This document shows, one piece after another, positions 10,301-20,100 of a stretch of 64,000 bases of DNA. This DNA is from Euryarchaeota archaeon UBA23 (GTDB taxonomy: Archaea > Thermoplasmatota > Poseidoniia > Poseidoniales > Thalassarchaeaceae). How positions within the stretch are numbered: the first letter of the stretch is position 1; the number at the start of each line of letters is the position of its first letter. A program made the position numbers and the translations under genes. Location of the stretch: the NCBI GenBank assembly GCA_002498725.1, contig DAIJ01000008.1, forward strand, positions 1 to 64,000, written 5' to 3'. The notes below the pieces were generated by a model. That model was given only the letters and a program-made list of their open reading frames with translations. It did no database searches and was not told the DNA's origin.

Positions 10301-12982
10301 AGCTATTCCTGTGTTCTCAAAACCTAAGTAAAGTATGTTATCAATCTCGACTGTTCGGGCTCTTTGAGTATTATCACCGGCAGTCCAAGTATCTATAACA
10401 CTGAAATTACCCATATCGACTATACCAGCGCCTTCATTTCCTCCGGTGTAAGCACGGTCTGAGCCTATCATCTCAATTGAATATACAAAGCGACTTTCTA
10501 GACCCTCCCCAGTACTAACACAATCTTGAAATTGGTACTGCCAGTTCCATTTGCAAGCGCCTCTATTTGTTCCAGCATAAATCCCATCCCCATCACTAGT
10601 AACGTCATAGAATACACTGGGTGTGTTCCACCATTGTCCTGAACCAGGAAGATTAGTCCAAGTCACTCCATCATAACGACTCATTTCACCGCGGGCTCCA
10701 ACGAGAAGTCCTCCAAAATCATCCATCTCAAGAGAAAGTACATCGTCGTCAGGTAACGTACCTGCATCATCATTCCAGAATTCAGTTATATCTCCTGTAA
10801 TTCGATCGATTACTAAAATTCCAAAGTCATACAATCCTAAGTAGACTATGTCTCCATCTACGGCGACAGGAGTGGCATCAAGATCATCTGCACCTAGTGA
10901 TTGCCATGATCCCATGATAGAGGAATTTGATATTGCAACTCTCATAACTCCAGCATCCTCTGTAGCAAGATATGCAATTCCAAAGCGTGTTGCAACGGAA
11001 CGAACGGAATCACTGTCAAGACCGTCAGACGTAGTGACTGTGTCTACAAGAGCCATTGCATTTGTATCTATAATAGAAATACCAGCTGTTGGATGACCTA
11101 TCACTAGATATCCATTAGTTGAATCATATGAAAGATCTGAAACTTGTGTTGATGCAATTCCACCAACAGTTCCCATGTATGAACCATCGACATCTAAACG
11201 AAGTATGCCTGCATTTGTAGTACCAAACCAGATTTTTCCATTTGCATCTTGTTGAATCGCTGTGATTGGTCCTGGATCGGTTATATAATCACTGATTTCA
11301 ATCGGATTCTTCCAAATCTGCTCAGATTTATCGAAGCGGTTTATTACATCATTACCGGCAACCCATATTTCTCCCTGAGCACCATCTTCTATGTGAGCCA
11401 CTACTTCCATTGTTTCAATAGAGGGGCTACTGATCAAATTGATTTGATCACCAGTTGTAGTTTCGATATACTCGACTAATTTACCTGAGCCGTCACTAAT
11501 TAGAGACATGCCCTTTGAAGGCCCGCGATCTGAATGTGCTGGCCAAGAGATTATTGATTCAGGATTACCAGTTAAACCAATATCTGAAATTTGTTGCTGA
11601 GATTGGAAAATCAGGGAATTCGTGTTGTACGCTTGTACGGTTGAACCAGCAAGAATATGTAACCATCCACTTGTAACCGATAGACCATGAATTTCATTTG
11701 AAGATAACCAATTTGAAGTTGACCAAGTTGACAGCCAAGATTCTGAAACTGTATCTCGACGATTAATGCCGGCATCGCTAGTAGCTATCAATAATTGATT
11801 GCCTAACATATCTAAATCTGTTATTTTATTTGAGACTAGATTATTTTGAGTGTTCCAAACAGTATTTGAATTTACAGAGATATTTGTTGCAAAATTCCCT
11901 ACATTAGTTGTATAATCAATCAAATGAACTCCAAAACCTGTGGTCGCTAAGTAAATCGTATCAGAAATTATCAGAATATCGGAGGGTACTTCCGAAGCAC
12001 CTGTCTGACAGAAGTCATAAATTCCCCAATCATTTGAATCAACTGTCAGATAACTGAGTGTACATACACTTGCTGCCCATATTGTTCCATAGTTGTCAGA
12101 GGTAACTGAGATTATTGGCTCTGTAGAATTTCCTGACTTTATTTCCGGTAAAATTGCTGAATCTATCAGACTTCTAGTCAATACGGATCCATTAGCCGTA
12201 CCAATCAGAAGACGAGAGCCAGACTGATCTATACCTAGTGAGCGCCCTAATACATTGGATTCAATATCAATTATTGCCTTTGCAGCCCTTGTATCAAGAT
12301 GTAGAAGATCGTCGTCCAACAAAATATACAATCTTCCATCGAAGGGATTTATTGCACTATCATGAATTATTACATCTTGAGGGGAAAATGAAACTTTAGG
12401 ATCTGCGGGCCTTAATGCTTCAATTACCATATCTGTAAGAGTTACACCTGCCGGTAATTCCCAACTCGCATCGGAAATAGAATTTGGTCTTAGATATGTA
12501 TCCAAAGTACCATTCAAAACAGTGGGGGGGTTGTTTTCCATTGTATCCTGCCTACCAAGATCACCATAACCACGCCAGTCCAATATAGGAGTCTGTGTGT
12601 TCAATAATGTCAACTGAGGCTCTGTTGCCCAATAACCTGCAGATCCATTAACCGCGATTTCAAAGGTCAGATTAGAAATTTCGGCTCCTGGAGCGAAATC
12701 CAAAATTAAGTCGGCATAAGCATATGTTCCATTTTCTGGATCGGCTCCAGTTGCTACTAAATCGATCCAGCCAGTATCATTTGATCCTGAACCACCCCAA
12801 AATGTCTGAGTTGCACGTCTATCTTCCTCAATACTCGATAATTCGGAGTCAATAGATGCTGTCCAAGGAAGTGTGACCATTAGGATGGTTAACACTAGAG
12901 CGGCCCTCTTCGAACCTAACTCGACCCCTCGGAAAGTCATGACAACAAGTGGATCGCAACTCCATCCCATTATGAAAGGCAT
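4379..12982 (-). CDS. Giant cell-surface protein: beta-propeller repeats, FN3-like domains, C-terminal membrane anchor
   Basis: 2,867 residues. Signal sequence after a basic start (KRAALVLTILMVTLPWTAS), preceded by two possible start codons; Met15 (12,940) gives a more usual signal peptide. Roughly the first 1,900 residues are rich in short blades of the type 'IWFGTTNAGILRLD' or 'LYLGFENTGIARFD', resembling two-component-regulator propeller / ligand-binding repeats and forming several beta-propellers. Residues about 2,000-2,680 hold repeated FN3-like beta-sandwich modules (W-x-P-x-D with ...YxVY strands). One transmembrane helix lies near 2,713-2,735, then a cytoplasmic tail of about 130 residues very rich in Asp and Glu. 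Topology should be type I with a huge extracellular part. Adhesion or substrate binding is plausible, but no catalytic motif was seen. It is read from a short divergent intergenic region with a palindrome. Confidence 0.85.
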   Translation of the reverse strand: MPFIMGWSCDPLVVMTFRGVELGSKRAALVLTILMVTLPWTASIDSELSSIEEDRRATQTFWGGSGSNDTGWIDLVATGADPENGTYAYADLILDFAPGAEISNLTFEIAVNGSAGYWATEPQLTLLNTQTPILDWRGYGDLGRQDTMENNPPTVLNGTLDTYLRPNSISDASWELPAGVTLTDMVIEALRPADPKVSFSPQDVIIHDSAINPFDGRLYILLDDDLLHLDTRAAKAIIDIESNVLGRSLGIDQSGSRLLIGTANGSVLTRSLIDSAILPEIKSGNSTEPIISVTSDNYGTIWAASVCTLSYLTVDSNDWGIYDFCQTGASEVPSDILIISDTIYLATTGFGVHLIDYTTNVGNFATNISVNSNTVWNTQNNLVSNKITDLDMLGNQLLIATSDAGINRRDTVSESWLSTWSTSNWLSSNEIHGLSVTSGWLHILAGSTVQAYNTNSLIFQSQQQISDIGLTGNPESIISWPAHSDRGPSKGMSLISDGSGKLVEYIETTTGDQINLISSPSIETMEVVAHIEDGAQGEIWVAGNDVINRFDKSEQIWKNPIEISDYITDPGPITAIQQDANGKIWFGTTNAGILRLDVDGSYMGTVGGIASTQVSDLSYDSTNGYLVIGHPTAGISIIDTNAMALVDTVTTSDGLDSDSVRSVATRFGIAYLATEDAGVMRVAISNSSIMGSWQSLGADDLDATPVAVDGDIVYLGLYDFGILVIDRITGDITEFWNDDAGTLPDDDVLSLEMDDFGGLLVGARGEMSRYDGVTWTNLPGSGQWWNTPSVFYDVTSDGDGIYAGTNRGACKWNWQYQFQDCVSTGEGLESRFVYSIEMIGSDRAYTGGNEGAGIVDMGNFSVIDTWTAGDNTQRARTVEIDNILYLGFENTGIARFDLTAREWLTTWDGGQGYINDDDVTILIPGPTYGTLLAGGDFGFTLIDVVNDNIEWNWDRQSDLPDSSIPADAVIFSDPIIGDILHYSEQRSTSWWGGSSDEIHRINITGSTPFNMASIDTDDTTGWSGVVNSIGIVQDELFIGVRPTNNNNGDGTIVRWNMTNESWGENLPTIGNVLRVNARFLGDCFPLNTSSCELWVAYGDNTLRRFNANTMTLLNEWNDISGPIRGMVDYQGEYLFASMDGILRWNPNNQTWLDSWLPSDIDNDWDDRLYTMKIVGNDLWVGSYSTSGWNRDAHVIQKNGTTGNWTGWELGTAGIPDGYPADIQVCDNIVHIAIGRYSWWGNQGGVARFDLLDSDNDGISNEWLTSFTEGNNNGLSDNDPRALACDENNRILYIGYDTEGVGFDRFNYANKQYLPILNSNDGVGTDRIFPGGMLHHNNVLLAAHQYDGVGGITRIVTSGTATTNGQILDPGMDACSIDIAPSNSGQTVYAVGRSGQTTGLNRVDRLESSGLIVSGFDELAGLASGRVMDIISNDTHVWISSALDQNSYYGSSVLQGQILSNGSVRWEYGYNFQLDIVSEMHLEGETLWVTTAGRGLKSIDLQQRRISSTAPALHSQMDGIILENGTMYVGLMGREGSSAGFQSFTTSSNSWGFGSLIAGLPSNIVRDFLEYGDHILIATHGGIGMWNTTRDDWDDPITTIDGLPSSIIEHLSSIPSPIQGGGQVLAGGAAGVTVLEQNNLTVLTTLTFQDGLMGNSVSGIDYAGPVSRIQQNPDGTNTTIYHDSAIFIAHSGLGPTRPGVAAWDIATDRENGTYNVDMIPSNDVRTITADDWGVHIATDTAPIVHWNGTKQKMETGVGENSLLSWPPFEIHSDGNNLVVMSPSGIDVIDAKTTHSLVRSKEVTGMQSGFLDSSGLYVVGEDGLHYYKPITSMQEMPREYQRRAEPLTVLYANRSWDITDTTHPGMSTFLVTPEDPIQIPEVSFTAAPTRLPMHVGTMTMSAPQGGSWIWARSSSLNYTGSWDMASTNGGIQQAFQSAISAIGPGSGDAILQLQLQSPANGSIQVRLTYDWQRIEVPTVMTSLADRPNDGGGVLTASWLPAEDAAWSAYRLYVWDSTDDPVWVPEKEDLRDMPNYVWSNFWSQTNATITQANHDGQIVSLEDDRTYRAAIAIEYADGSVGEPMTFPLNATPTDEVPEPPEWLNAYITEGGIAGTVNLEWSTCTQIDLDRTRIWAVQQEISSAIGLTGEYEFHWSTGNNTILQLEAGVPYWFAAVCVDEAGQSDIVNATIVGPVVTAGGLDDGIPPSPITGTSAIDVPNDEGGRLNVSWEKNLEEDCTYYAVYALPASGWQPPSTVEGWPVSAYTSDCETTSVIIDSLGTSGLVDGTVYWIGVVAFDDWGNSDVDNVLIVEATPEADFTGVAVAPDRVTGLNAWDHFPDDGSAIDIRWNRSSAEDFNFYTVWISEYPLDNVTILWELCRDSPISCGLLTVDQRQFGADFQLELTATKALYGNNIESLIVDDIQPMVPLYVTVTIHDIGGNVYLDQLSDHMVLVTPIDNRGDVSPPDRILPAVLTDRPDDSGDAMYIDFQASDASDIAEYLIYAVIDTPVLLERIEDLQPALVIDREDFLPVLLTQFSAYDSEESPNLVPNRRIYISVVAVDSSGNAWTDNLATSWIELKDELSADPCPECPDVSGIRANWNSAGTLIEVTWDASDNPLYGTYHAYVSEDSFDDTRNATLVKAGMRDTILILNEFEDAPLLREETYWIEIVTFDGEIHTFYADPIEIPPWSEATFGTDQSDDDSAGDSWVERVIAGDMNMVLAILSVIMILVGGALFIKPRGDSAPAPWEMGAIEVEIEEALEREAAGLSEDEDFGIDDLEKEDGLVANAKRKNIATSDSIDSDTFNQDTDDIADEFNQPQSPDPSVMDELMADEEEELSLDDLDDLADDLDLGDVSDSEDVDTSFLDEML

Positions 12983-13005
12983 GGGTTGATGATTTAGTGA
13001 TGCAT

Positions 13006-13023
13006 CTCCCTCTATAGAGGGAG
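13006..13023. promoter_or_regulatory. Perfect 18-bp palindrome between divergent genes
   Basis: CTCCCTCTATAGAGGGAG equals its own reverse complement. It lies in the region between the giant surface protein (minus) and malic enzyme (plus). The central CTATAG could serve as a TATA element; for the minus strand the expected start 25-27 bases downstream falls just before the ATG at 12,982. A dimeric regulator site or a bidirectional TATA element are both possible. Confidence 0.5.
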
Positions 13024-13127
13024 TAATTAGAGGTAAAAGCGTGATACTGATGGCTGATAATATTAGGAAAATCTGTAGGATAGCATCAAAGAGGATGGGG
13101 TTGCCGGATGTCCTCGGAGGAGAGGCT

Positions 13128-15410
13128 ATGGCTGATGACCATCTGCGAAAAGATGCTCTGGATTATCATGCTCAGGATCCTCCCGGAAAGATCCGTGTTG
13201 AACCTACAAAACCACATAGTACTGCAAGAGAATTATCTCTAGCATACTCTCCCGGAGTTGCCTATCCATGTAAGGAAATTGAAGAACATCCAAATGATGT
13301 TTACAAGTATACGTCAAAAGGTAATCTTGTTGCTGTAATAAGCAATGGTACAGCAGTACTAGGACTTGGTGACATCGGTCCTCTTGCAAGTAAGCCTGTA
13401 ATGGAAGGAAAAGGGCTACTGTTCAAGGCATTTGCTGATATTGATGTTTTTGATATTGAAATTGATAGAATTGATGTGGATGAATTTGTTGAAGCCGTCA
13501 AGGCTATTTCTCCTACATTTGGTGGAATTAATCTTGAGGATATTAAGGCACCTGAATGCTTTGAAATTGAAAAACGGTTGGTTGCAGAATTAGATATCCC
13601 AGTAATGCATGATGACCAACATGGTACGGCAATAATATCAGGGGCTGCATTGTTGAATGGCCTTGAATTGGTAGAGAAGGAAATTGATCAAGTTAAAATT
13701 GTGATTTCTGGAGCAGGAGCTAGTGCTATTTCTTGTGCTAAACATTATCTCAGATTGGGTGTAAAATCAGAAAATATGTTAATGTGTGATTCGAAAGGAA
13801 TTCTGACTAATGAAAGACTGAAAGCCGGAGAACTCAACGAATACAAAGCAATATTTGCACAAGATGTGAAAAATGGTGATCTGGCAACTGCAATAAAGGA
13901 TGCCGATGTTTTCCTAGGACTCAGTAAAGGAGGAATTGTTTCTAAAGATATGGTAAAATCGATGGCTGAAAGGCCGATGATTTTTGCATTGGCTAACCCT
14001 GATCCGGAGATAATGCCAGAGGATGTTTTGGAAGTAAGAGATGATGCCATTATAGCAACTGGAAGATCAGATTACCCTAATCAAATAAACAATGTCCTTG
14101 GATTCCCATACATATTCAGAGGTGCTCTTGATGTTAGAGCTACTGAAATTACTGAAAGCATGAAAATGGCGGCTACAAAAGCACTTGCAGAATTAGCAAA
14201 AGAACCTGTGCCTGATGATGTTGCTGCTGCATATGGGGGAGAGCAAATTCAATTTGGACCAGAATACCTGATCCCAAAACCATTCGATGCTCGGGTACTA
14301 ATTTGGGAAGCAAGCGCAGTGGCTCAAGCCGCGGTAAACGAAGGTGTTTCACGCTTATCCACTAATGAATTTGATTACAATGATTACAGAGATAGCCTCG
14401 AAGCACGTTTAGGTCTAACAAGATCAATTATGCGTGATGTGATAAATCGGGCTAAACAAGATCGGAAACGTGTCGTATTCTCAGAGGGAGAAGAGCCCAC
14501 TATAATCAAAGCCGCATCAGAGTGTATAGCTGAAGGGATTTGTGACCCGATACTTCTTGGTCATCCAGAAAGAATACAAGCCGTAAAAGAAGAATTGGGG
14601 TTATCATTTGAATGCGAGACTATTGATGTAAGATATGATCCTCGTAGGCGTAGCTCTTATGCTGAAGAATTACTAGTCATGAGAGGAAGAAAGGGAGTCA
14701 CTATGCGAGATGCAATAAATATGCTAAAATCTCCTAACTATTTTGGCCCTATGATGGTTCATGTAGGCGATGCTGATGGTTATCTTGGAGGTATAGCACA
14801 CAATTATCCAGATATTGTCAAACCTTGCCTCCAGACAATAGGTCCCGACCCTAATTCACACAGAATAGTAGGTCTGTATATGATGACTGTGAATGGACGT
14901 TTGATGTTTATAGCGGATGCCACAATCAATATTTATCCCGACCCAAGAACATTGGCTGAAATCGCTGTACAGACGGCGAAAGTAGCAAGGAGATTCGGAG
15001 TTAAACCCAAAGTAGCAATGTTGTCATTCTCTAACTTTGGGACATCTAATGAATTACGAACAGATAGAATAGAGGAGGCGATTGCAATGGCTAGAGAAAT
15101 AAATCCAGATATTGTTATCGATGGTCCAATGCAGGCAGATACTGCACTAGTTGACGAAATTCAGGAAGACTATCCATTTATGCAATTCAAAGGGCCTGCG
15201 AATGTACTCGTATGTCCAAATCTTGCGTCTGCAAATATTGCTTACAAACTTCTACAACGAATTGCTGGTGCTGAAATGACTGGCCCTATTCTTGAAGGAT
15301 TGGCGAAACCTGCTCACGTTTTACAACGTGGAGATTCAGTCAGACAGGTTGTACACATGGCTGCTATAACTGCTGTAGACGCTCAGAGACATGCTCATCA
15401 GAGATTGTAA
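13128..15410 (+). CDS. maeB: Malic enzyme, MaeB type with phosphotransacetylase-like domain
   Basis: 760 residues, the size of E. coli MaeB (759). I chose the ATG at 13,128 because a strong GGAGG lies 7 bases before it and the protein then begins like MaeB (ALDYHAQDPPGKIRVEPTKP); the frame is open further upstream without similarity. The N-terminal 430 residues are malic enzyme: AYSPGVAYPC, HDDQHGTAIISGAALLNG, and the nucleotide-binding ISGAGASAISCAKHY. The C-terminal 320 residues resemble phosphate acetyltransferase (KRVVFSEGEEPTIIKAA, GPANVLVCPNLASANIAYKL), which in bacterial homologues is regulatory, binding acetyl-CoA. The enzyme decarboxylates malate to pyruvate with NAD(P). It converges on pckA with one base between stops, a pair of anaplerotic/cataplerotic enzymes. 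Confidence 0.92.
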   Translation: MADDHLRKDALDYHAQDPPGKIRVEPTKPHSTARELSLAYSPGVAYPCKEIEEHPNDVYKYTSKGNLVAVISNGTAVLGLGDIGPLASKPVMEGKGLLFKAFADIDVFDIEIDRIDVDEFVEAVKAISPTFGGINLEDIKAPECFEIEKRLVAELDIPVMHDDQHGTAIISGAALLNGLELVEKEIDQVKIVISGAGASAISCAKHYLRLGVKSENMLMCDSKGILTNERLKAGELNEYKAIFAQDVKNGDLATAIKDADVFLGLSKGGIVSKDMVKSMAERPMIFALANPDPEIMPEDVLEVRDDAIIATGRSDYPNQINNVLGFPYIFRGALDVRATEITESMKMAATKALAELAKEPVPDDVAAAYGGEQIQFGPEYLIPKPFDARVLIWEASAVAQAAVNEGVSRLSTNEFDYNDYRDSLEARLGLTRSIMRDVINRAKQDRKRVVFSEGEEPTIIKAASECIAEGICDPILLGHPERIQAVKEELGLSFECETIDVRYDPRRRSSYAEELLVMRGRKGVTMRDAINMLKSPNYFGPMMVHVGDADGYLGGIAHNYPDIVKPCLQTIGPDPNSHRIVGLYMMTVNGRLMFIADATINIYPDPRTLAEIAVQTAKVARRFGVKPKVAMLSFSNFGTSNELRTDRIEEAIAMAREINPDIVIDGPMQADTALVDEIQEDYPFMQFKGPANVLVCPNLASANIAYKLLQRIAGAEMTGPILEGLAKPAHVLQRGDSVRQVVHMAAITAVDAQRHAHQRL

Positions 15411-15411
15411 T

Positions 15412-17046
15412 TCATTCAATCACTTTTGGTGCGGCAGCTAAAACTGCATCTGAGCAACCTTCTTCATACTGTTCGAAGTTTTCTATGAACATTTGAGCCA
15501 ATAAATTCGCCACATTGTCATAGCGAACTGTATCTGTCCAGGTTTCACGAGGCTGTAATATCTCATTTGGTATACCCTCACATTCAACTGGAACTGTAAA
15601 GCCAAATCGTGGGTCTTCTACAAATACCACATCATCAAGATCGCCTCTCAGTGCGGCATTAAGAAGAGTTCTTGTCCAACTAATTTTGATTCTACTGGAC
15701 TCACCATATCCACCCGCAATCCATCCTGTATTGATAAGCCAACAATTCGCATTATGTTCACTGATTTTTTTCGACAGAAGATCGGCATAGATACTTGGAT
15801 GTCTTGGCATGAATGGAGCACCAAAACAAGTAGAGAATGTTGCCTGAGGTTCAGTAACCCCTATTTCTGTACCTGCAACCTTAGCCGTATAGCCTGACAT
15901 GAAATGATAAGCAGCCTGTTCTGGATTTAATCTAGATAGAGGGGGCAATACACCAAATGCATCACAGGTAAGAAATACTACATTCTTAGGATGGCCAGCT
16001 GTTGAGTCTTCTGTTCTATTCTCTATTGCTTCAATTGGATAAGACCCTCTAGTATTCTGAGTTAAGGTGCCATTATCAAAATCGGGTATTCCTTCTGCGT
16101 CTAGAATTACGTTTTCAAGAATTGTTCCTGGCATCCTAGTTGTTGCAAATATCTCTGGTTCGTCGTCTTTTGAAAGCCCTATCAACTTAGCATAGCAACC
16201 TCCTTCAAAGTTGAATACCCCGTCAAATGACCAGCCGTGTTCGTCGTCTCCAACCAATGCCCTATTGGGATCAGCAGAAAGAGTTGTCTTACCAGTTCCA
16301 GATAAACCAAAGAATAAGGCGGCATCTTGTCCGTCGGTATTAGCAGAACAATGCATTGGCATTATTCCCTTGGTAGGAAGTATATGATTCATGATTGTAA
16401 ATATAGCCTTCTTAATTTCTCCAGCATAATGAGTTCCTCCTATTATTACTAATCCACGATCCAGAGCTAGTATGACAAAAACTTCGGAGTTCACTCCATC
16501 TACGTTTGGATTAGCACGCAACTCAGGTGCATGAAGGATTGTATACTCTGGAATATGATCCACTAGATCCTGAGAGTCACTGCGAACGAACATATTGTGA
16601 TAGAATGCAGCATGCCAAGCCTTCTCAGTAACTAGGCGAACTGGCATAGAATAGTTCGGATCTGCACCGCAATGTGCATCTTTAACGAAAATCTCATCTG
16701 CATCATTAAGGTGGTTCTGAACTTTCTGTAATAGTCCTTCAAACACATTTCTACTAGTTGATTTGTTTACTGAACCCCACCATACTTGGTCAGCAAGACC
16801 TGGTTCATCGACAATAAATCGATCATTGGGGGATCTACCTGTGCGTTCTCCTGTGGTTGCTAGTAATACATTATGAGCTGTAAATTGTGCTTCGCCTCTC
16901 TTTACCGCAATATTATGTAATTCATCGGAATTCAAGTTCCAATGAACTATTCCTGCCGGGTCTAATCCATGAGAAGCGAGAGGGGTAGCGAAAACTGCTG
17001 ATTCGGACGAGCGGGTGGTGCTCTCCATGATTATTGACGCTACCAT
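15412..17046 (-). CDS. pckA: Phosphoenolpyruvate carboxykinase (ATP)
   Basis: 544 residues. Converts oxaloacetate and ATP to PEP, CO2 and ADP, the entry to gluconeogenesis. Clear ATP-type signatures: GRSPNDRFIVDE, the P-loop GLSGTGKTTLSADPNR, the metal-binding GDDEHGW, FEGGCYAKLI and the later NTRGSYPIE and TGYTAKVAGTE. Length matches the bacterial enzyme (about 540). The start is either Met1 at 17,046 or Met7 at 17,028; the first residues are not conserved and no well-spaced ribosome-binding site decides it. The ATP-type enzyme is mainly bacterial and eukaryotic, so the gene was probably acquired by the lineage. Convergent with maeB. Confidence 0.93.
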   Translation of the reverse strand: MVASIIMESTTRSSESAVFATPLASHGLDPAGIVHWNLNSDELHNIAVKRGEAQFTAHNVLLATTGERTGRSPNDRFIVDEPGLADQVWWGSVNKSTSRNVFEGLLQKVQNHLNDADEIFVKDAHCGADPNYSMPVRLVTEKAWHAAFYHNMFVRSDSQDLVDHIPEYTILHAPELRANPNVDGVNSEVFVILALDRGLVIIGGTHYAGEIKKAIFTIMNHILPTKGIMPMHCSANTDGQDAALFFGLSGTGKTTLSADPNRALVGDDEHGWSFDGVFNFEGGCYAKLIGLSKDDEPEIFATTRMPGTILENVILDAEGIPDFDNGTLTQNTRGSYPIEAIENRTEDSTAGHPKNVVFLTCDAFGVLPPLSRLNPEQAAYHFMSGYTAKVAGTEIGVTEPQATFSTCFGAPFMPRHPSIYADLLSKKISEHNANCWLINTGWIAGGYGESSRIKISWTRTLLNAALRGDLDDVVFVEDPRFGFTVPVECEGIPNEILQPRETWTDTVRYDNVANLLAQMFIENFEQYEEGCSDAVLAAAPKVIE

Positions 17047-17173
17047 TCCCCTTTCAACTATTGTGGAGATAAGGGATCATCGAAGGGATGCGATTATCGG
17101 GAGATGCTTGCCCTGTAAGGACGTGGAGAAAGAAGAGCCAGAGGATCCTGTGATCCGTGCGCGGCGATTTAAG

Positions 17174-20100
17174 ATGGGAGATAATCTAAACCTTGATGAT
17201 TTAGATTTAGATGATTTTGTAAAATCTTCAATACCTTCAGAGAAAGAAAATAAAGATCCTGAAATTGATGAGGCTTTAGGGGATTTATTCGATCCTTTTG
17301 CGAGTCCTAAATCAAGTGATCCGGGGACTATAAGTTTGGATGGAAGTGTACTATCTGCTCCTGAAGGCGACGTGATATCCTCTATGGCTCAGGAAGGTGA
17401 ACGGAGGGTTAATTGGGCCATGATGGTGGCTATGATTTTTGTTTTCAGTGCTCTAAGTTTTGTTGCGGGTACTGCTTTTCCACCAATAATATCGATAATT
17501 CTTCTGATTGCTCTTGCTACAATTGGATTTACTTTTGGAGAACGTTGGGTTCCTAATCAAGAATTACATCTACTCGGAGTGACTTGGGTAATTATTTCAA
17601 TGAAAGTACTATATGGTTTAGCAGTTGAATTAAATCATTGGGAACTTGGTAGTTTTTTGCCTATTTCTGTTGAATTACTGGGTATTGTACTTCTCTTATT
17701 AGTTGCACTAAACGTATTCGTTTCATATAGATATAATCATGATGCAATTGCTGCTCAAGCCACACTGGTTCTGCTTTCAATAGGATCTACTGCTGGATCA
17801 GTAGGAGGGGAAATTGGTGTTGCAATAATGATTCTAGTTGCAACTTTACTTCTACATGGATTAGCATGGCATAGAAACTCGGGCAATCTTGCAGCACTAG
17901 GTATTGCAGCATCTAATCTGTGGATTGGAATGCATGCCTTGACAGATGGATTTACAGCGGGTTCTCTCGTAATTGAACCACTAGATACTCCACTCATTCT
18001 ATTCGTATTACTACTTGTTATAACGGCAATAAACGCAGTAATGGCTGCAAAATTTGCACGTGAAGAAAATTGGTTTTCTACTGGTTTTGATGCTGTAGGA
18101 CTTGGGAAACCTGGACTTTGGGGGGTGTCAATTTCAATGGGTATGGTTGGCGCCTTACTTACTGTAGCAAGTGGGAGAGAAGACATAGGTTACGCTCTAG
18201 GCATGGTAACATTTCTTGGTGCTTCATTTGGTGGTTCATATCTTGTAGTAAGAGGTGTTGAGGCAAAGCGTGTAATTTTACCTCTTTCAATAGGTGGAGG
18301 GGTGCTTACAACAATTCTTTCTCTTGGTTTTTCCATGGAGCCAATTTTACAATTTGATTCTTATGAAACATTCACTATACTAGCAAGTATACTTACTGGC
18401 TTTGTAATGCTAAGAGATCAACATAGAGTTACTGATAGGGTGCTGTGGGTTGGAGCAATTGCAGTTCTAATCCTATTAGTTGTGTTAATACCTGTAGAAT
18501 CAACTGAGAATGGAGGAGATGGTGGAGTAGTACTGCTAGTGCTATTATCAATTCTTCACATAGGTACCGCCTCACTAGCGCTTTTGAGAAAAGCACCTTC
18601 TCTTGCTGGAGTTACAGTTTTACTACCTTGGACTTGGATTGTAATTGAAGAACTTATAGAAGAAACAATTCGTACCATTTTGATAGCTAATGACATATTA
18701 GATCCTGGTTCAATAATCGAGTTTTCGGCGGAGCCTCTGGCCGTATATCTTGGTATTTCTGCAATATTGATGATGGTAGTTAATCTAAAAATGGGTGAGA
18801 AAGGCATTAACCTTGCATCGGGTTTTCTTGGTATAACAGAAATTTCTGCTTCAATAAGAGATTCTGGGGCCCTTCAACTATGGAGTATGGGGTTATGGAT
18901 CCCATTAGTAACTATACTAGTAATGTCTCAATTGGGCGGATTTACCGGGCCAACATTGCTCGCATTGACCTCTCTATTATTCGCATTACATATTGTTGTT
19001 GAATTCCTAGGACGGAGGGTCGGTAGCCCAGTCACGATGCTTGCAACTATGGCTTTATCTGCATCAATATTGAGTTGGAGACATGGATTCAATGAACTAT
19101 GGATGATTATTACCGCATTTTCAGTATTCTCAGTTTTAGCTCGAACAGATACAAGCAAAGAAGCAACCTATACCAACGGAATTGCTCTAGTATCTCTGCC
19201 GATTTTAGTAAGCATCTCATCAAAACAACCAGTAATTATTCTACAAGAGACAGCCTCTGTTCCTAACTTTGACATCTCAATGATTGCGATTATATGTGCT
19301 GGCTTGGTTCTTTCAATATACTTGCCAAAAGCAGAAAAAATGGAAAAGTTATTGAAACCGGCTGCGGCATCTTTGTGGCTACTAATTTTATCAATAGGCC
19401 TCTCCTTACAAGAAGAAGCAGTATCGGCAACCTATCTTGGAATTGGATTCTTCGTGATATCTTCTATTTGGCTTGTTGCGCGTGGAGAAATACGGGCTGA
19501 AATCAAATCAATGACAATACGTGATGCTAGGGTTGATTTAGCACGTAAATCAAAAACACAAGCAGCAACTCTTGGAACTGGACAGATATCTTCCTATGAT
19601 ACACGAATAGCAGAAATGCAAGCAACACGCAAAAAGAAAAGAGAACTAAAGGAAACTGAAAATATTGAAGAACTCTACACTACAGATGTAAGCCATAATC
19701 CACGTATTGTAACAATGATCTTGATGATAGTTCTATTCACTGGAATTGTAAATGGATTCTTGTTTGGGCCTTCACCAGCAGTTATTTTCTTAATTGGCGC
19801 ATTTTCTATAATTCTCATATCCATAGCAAGACAACGCACTAGAAGTATGTCTCTTGAGCTCCCAACTATTTTGGGAATTGAATTACCAATTGCAATCAGT
19901 ATTGGAGGTATGTTGGGTATTCTTCTTGCAGGGCATCTAAATCCAGGATCTAGTAATCGTGAATTATTCGACTTATTGGTAGTGATAATTCTAATATTAA
20001 TATTCTGCATAATATCAATTTGGAAAAATAAGAACTTACTTGATAGAATACCAATTGCATCTGATTGGTTCGTATTACCATTATCTCTAGGCCTTATCAT

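Noticed and set aside
13041..13127. 29-residue N-terminal extension of malic enzyme
   Set aside because: The extra residues match nothing in MaeB, and the ATG at 13,128 has a strong GGAGG and the family's N-terminus.
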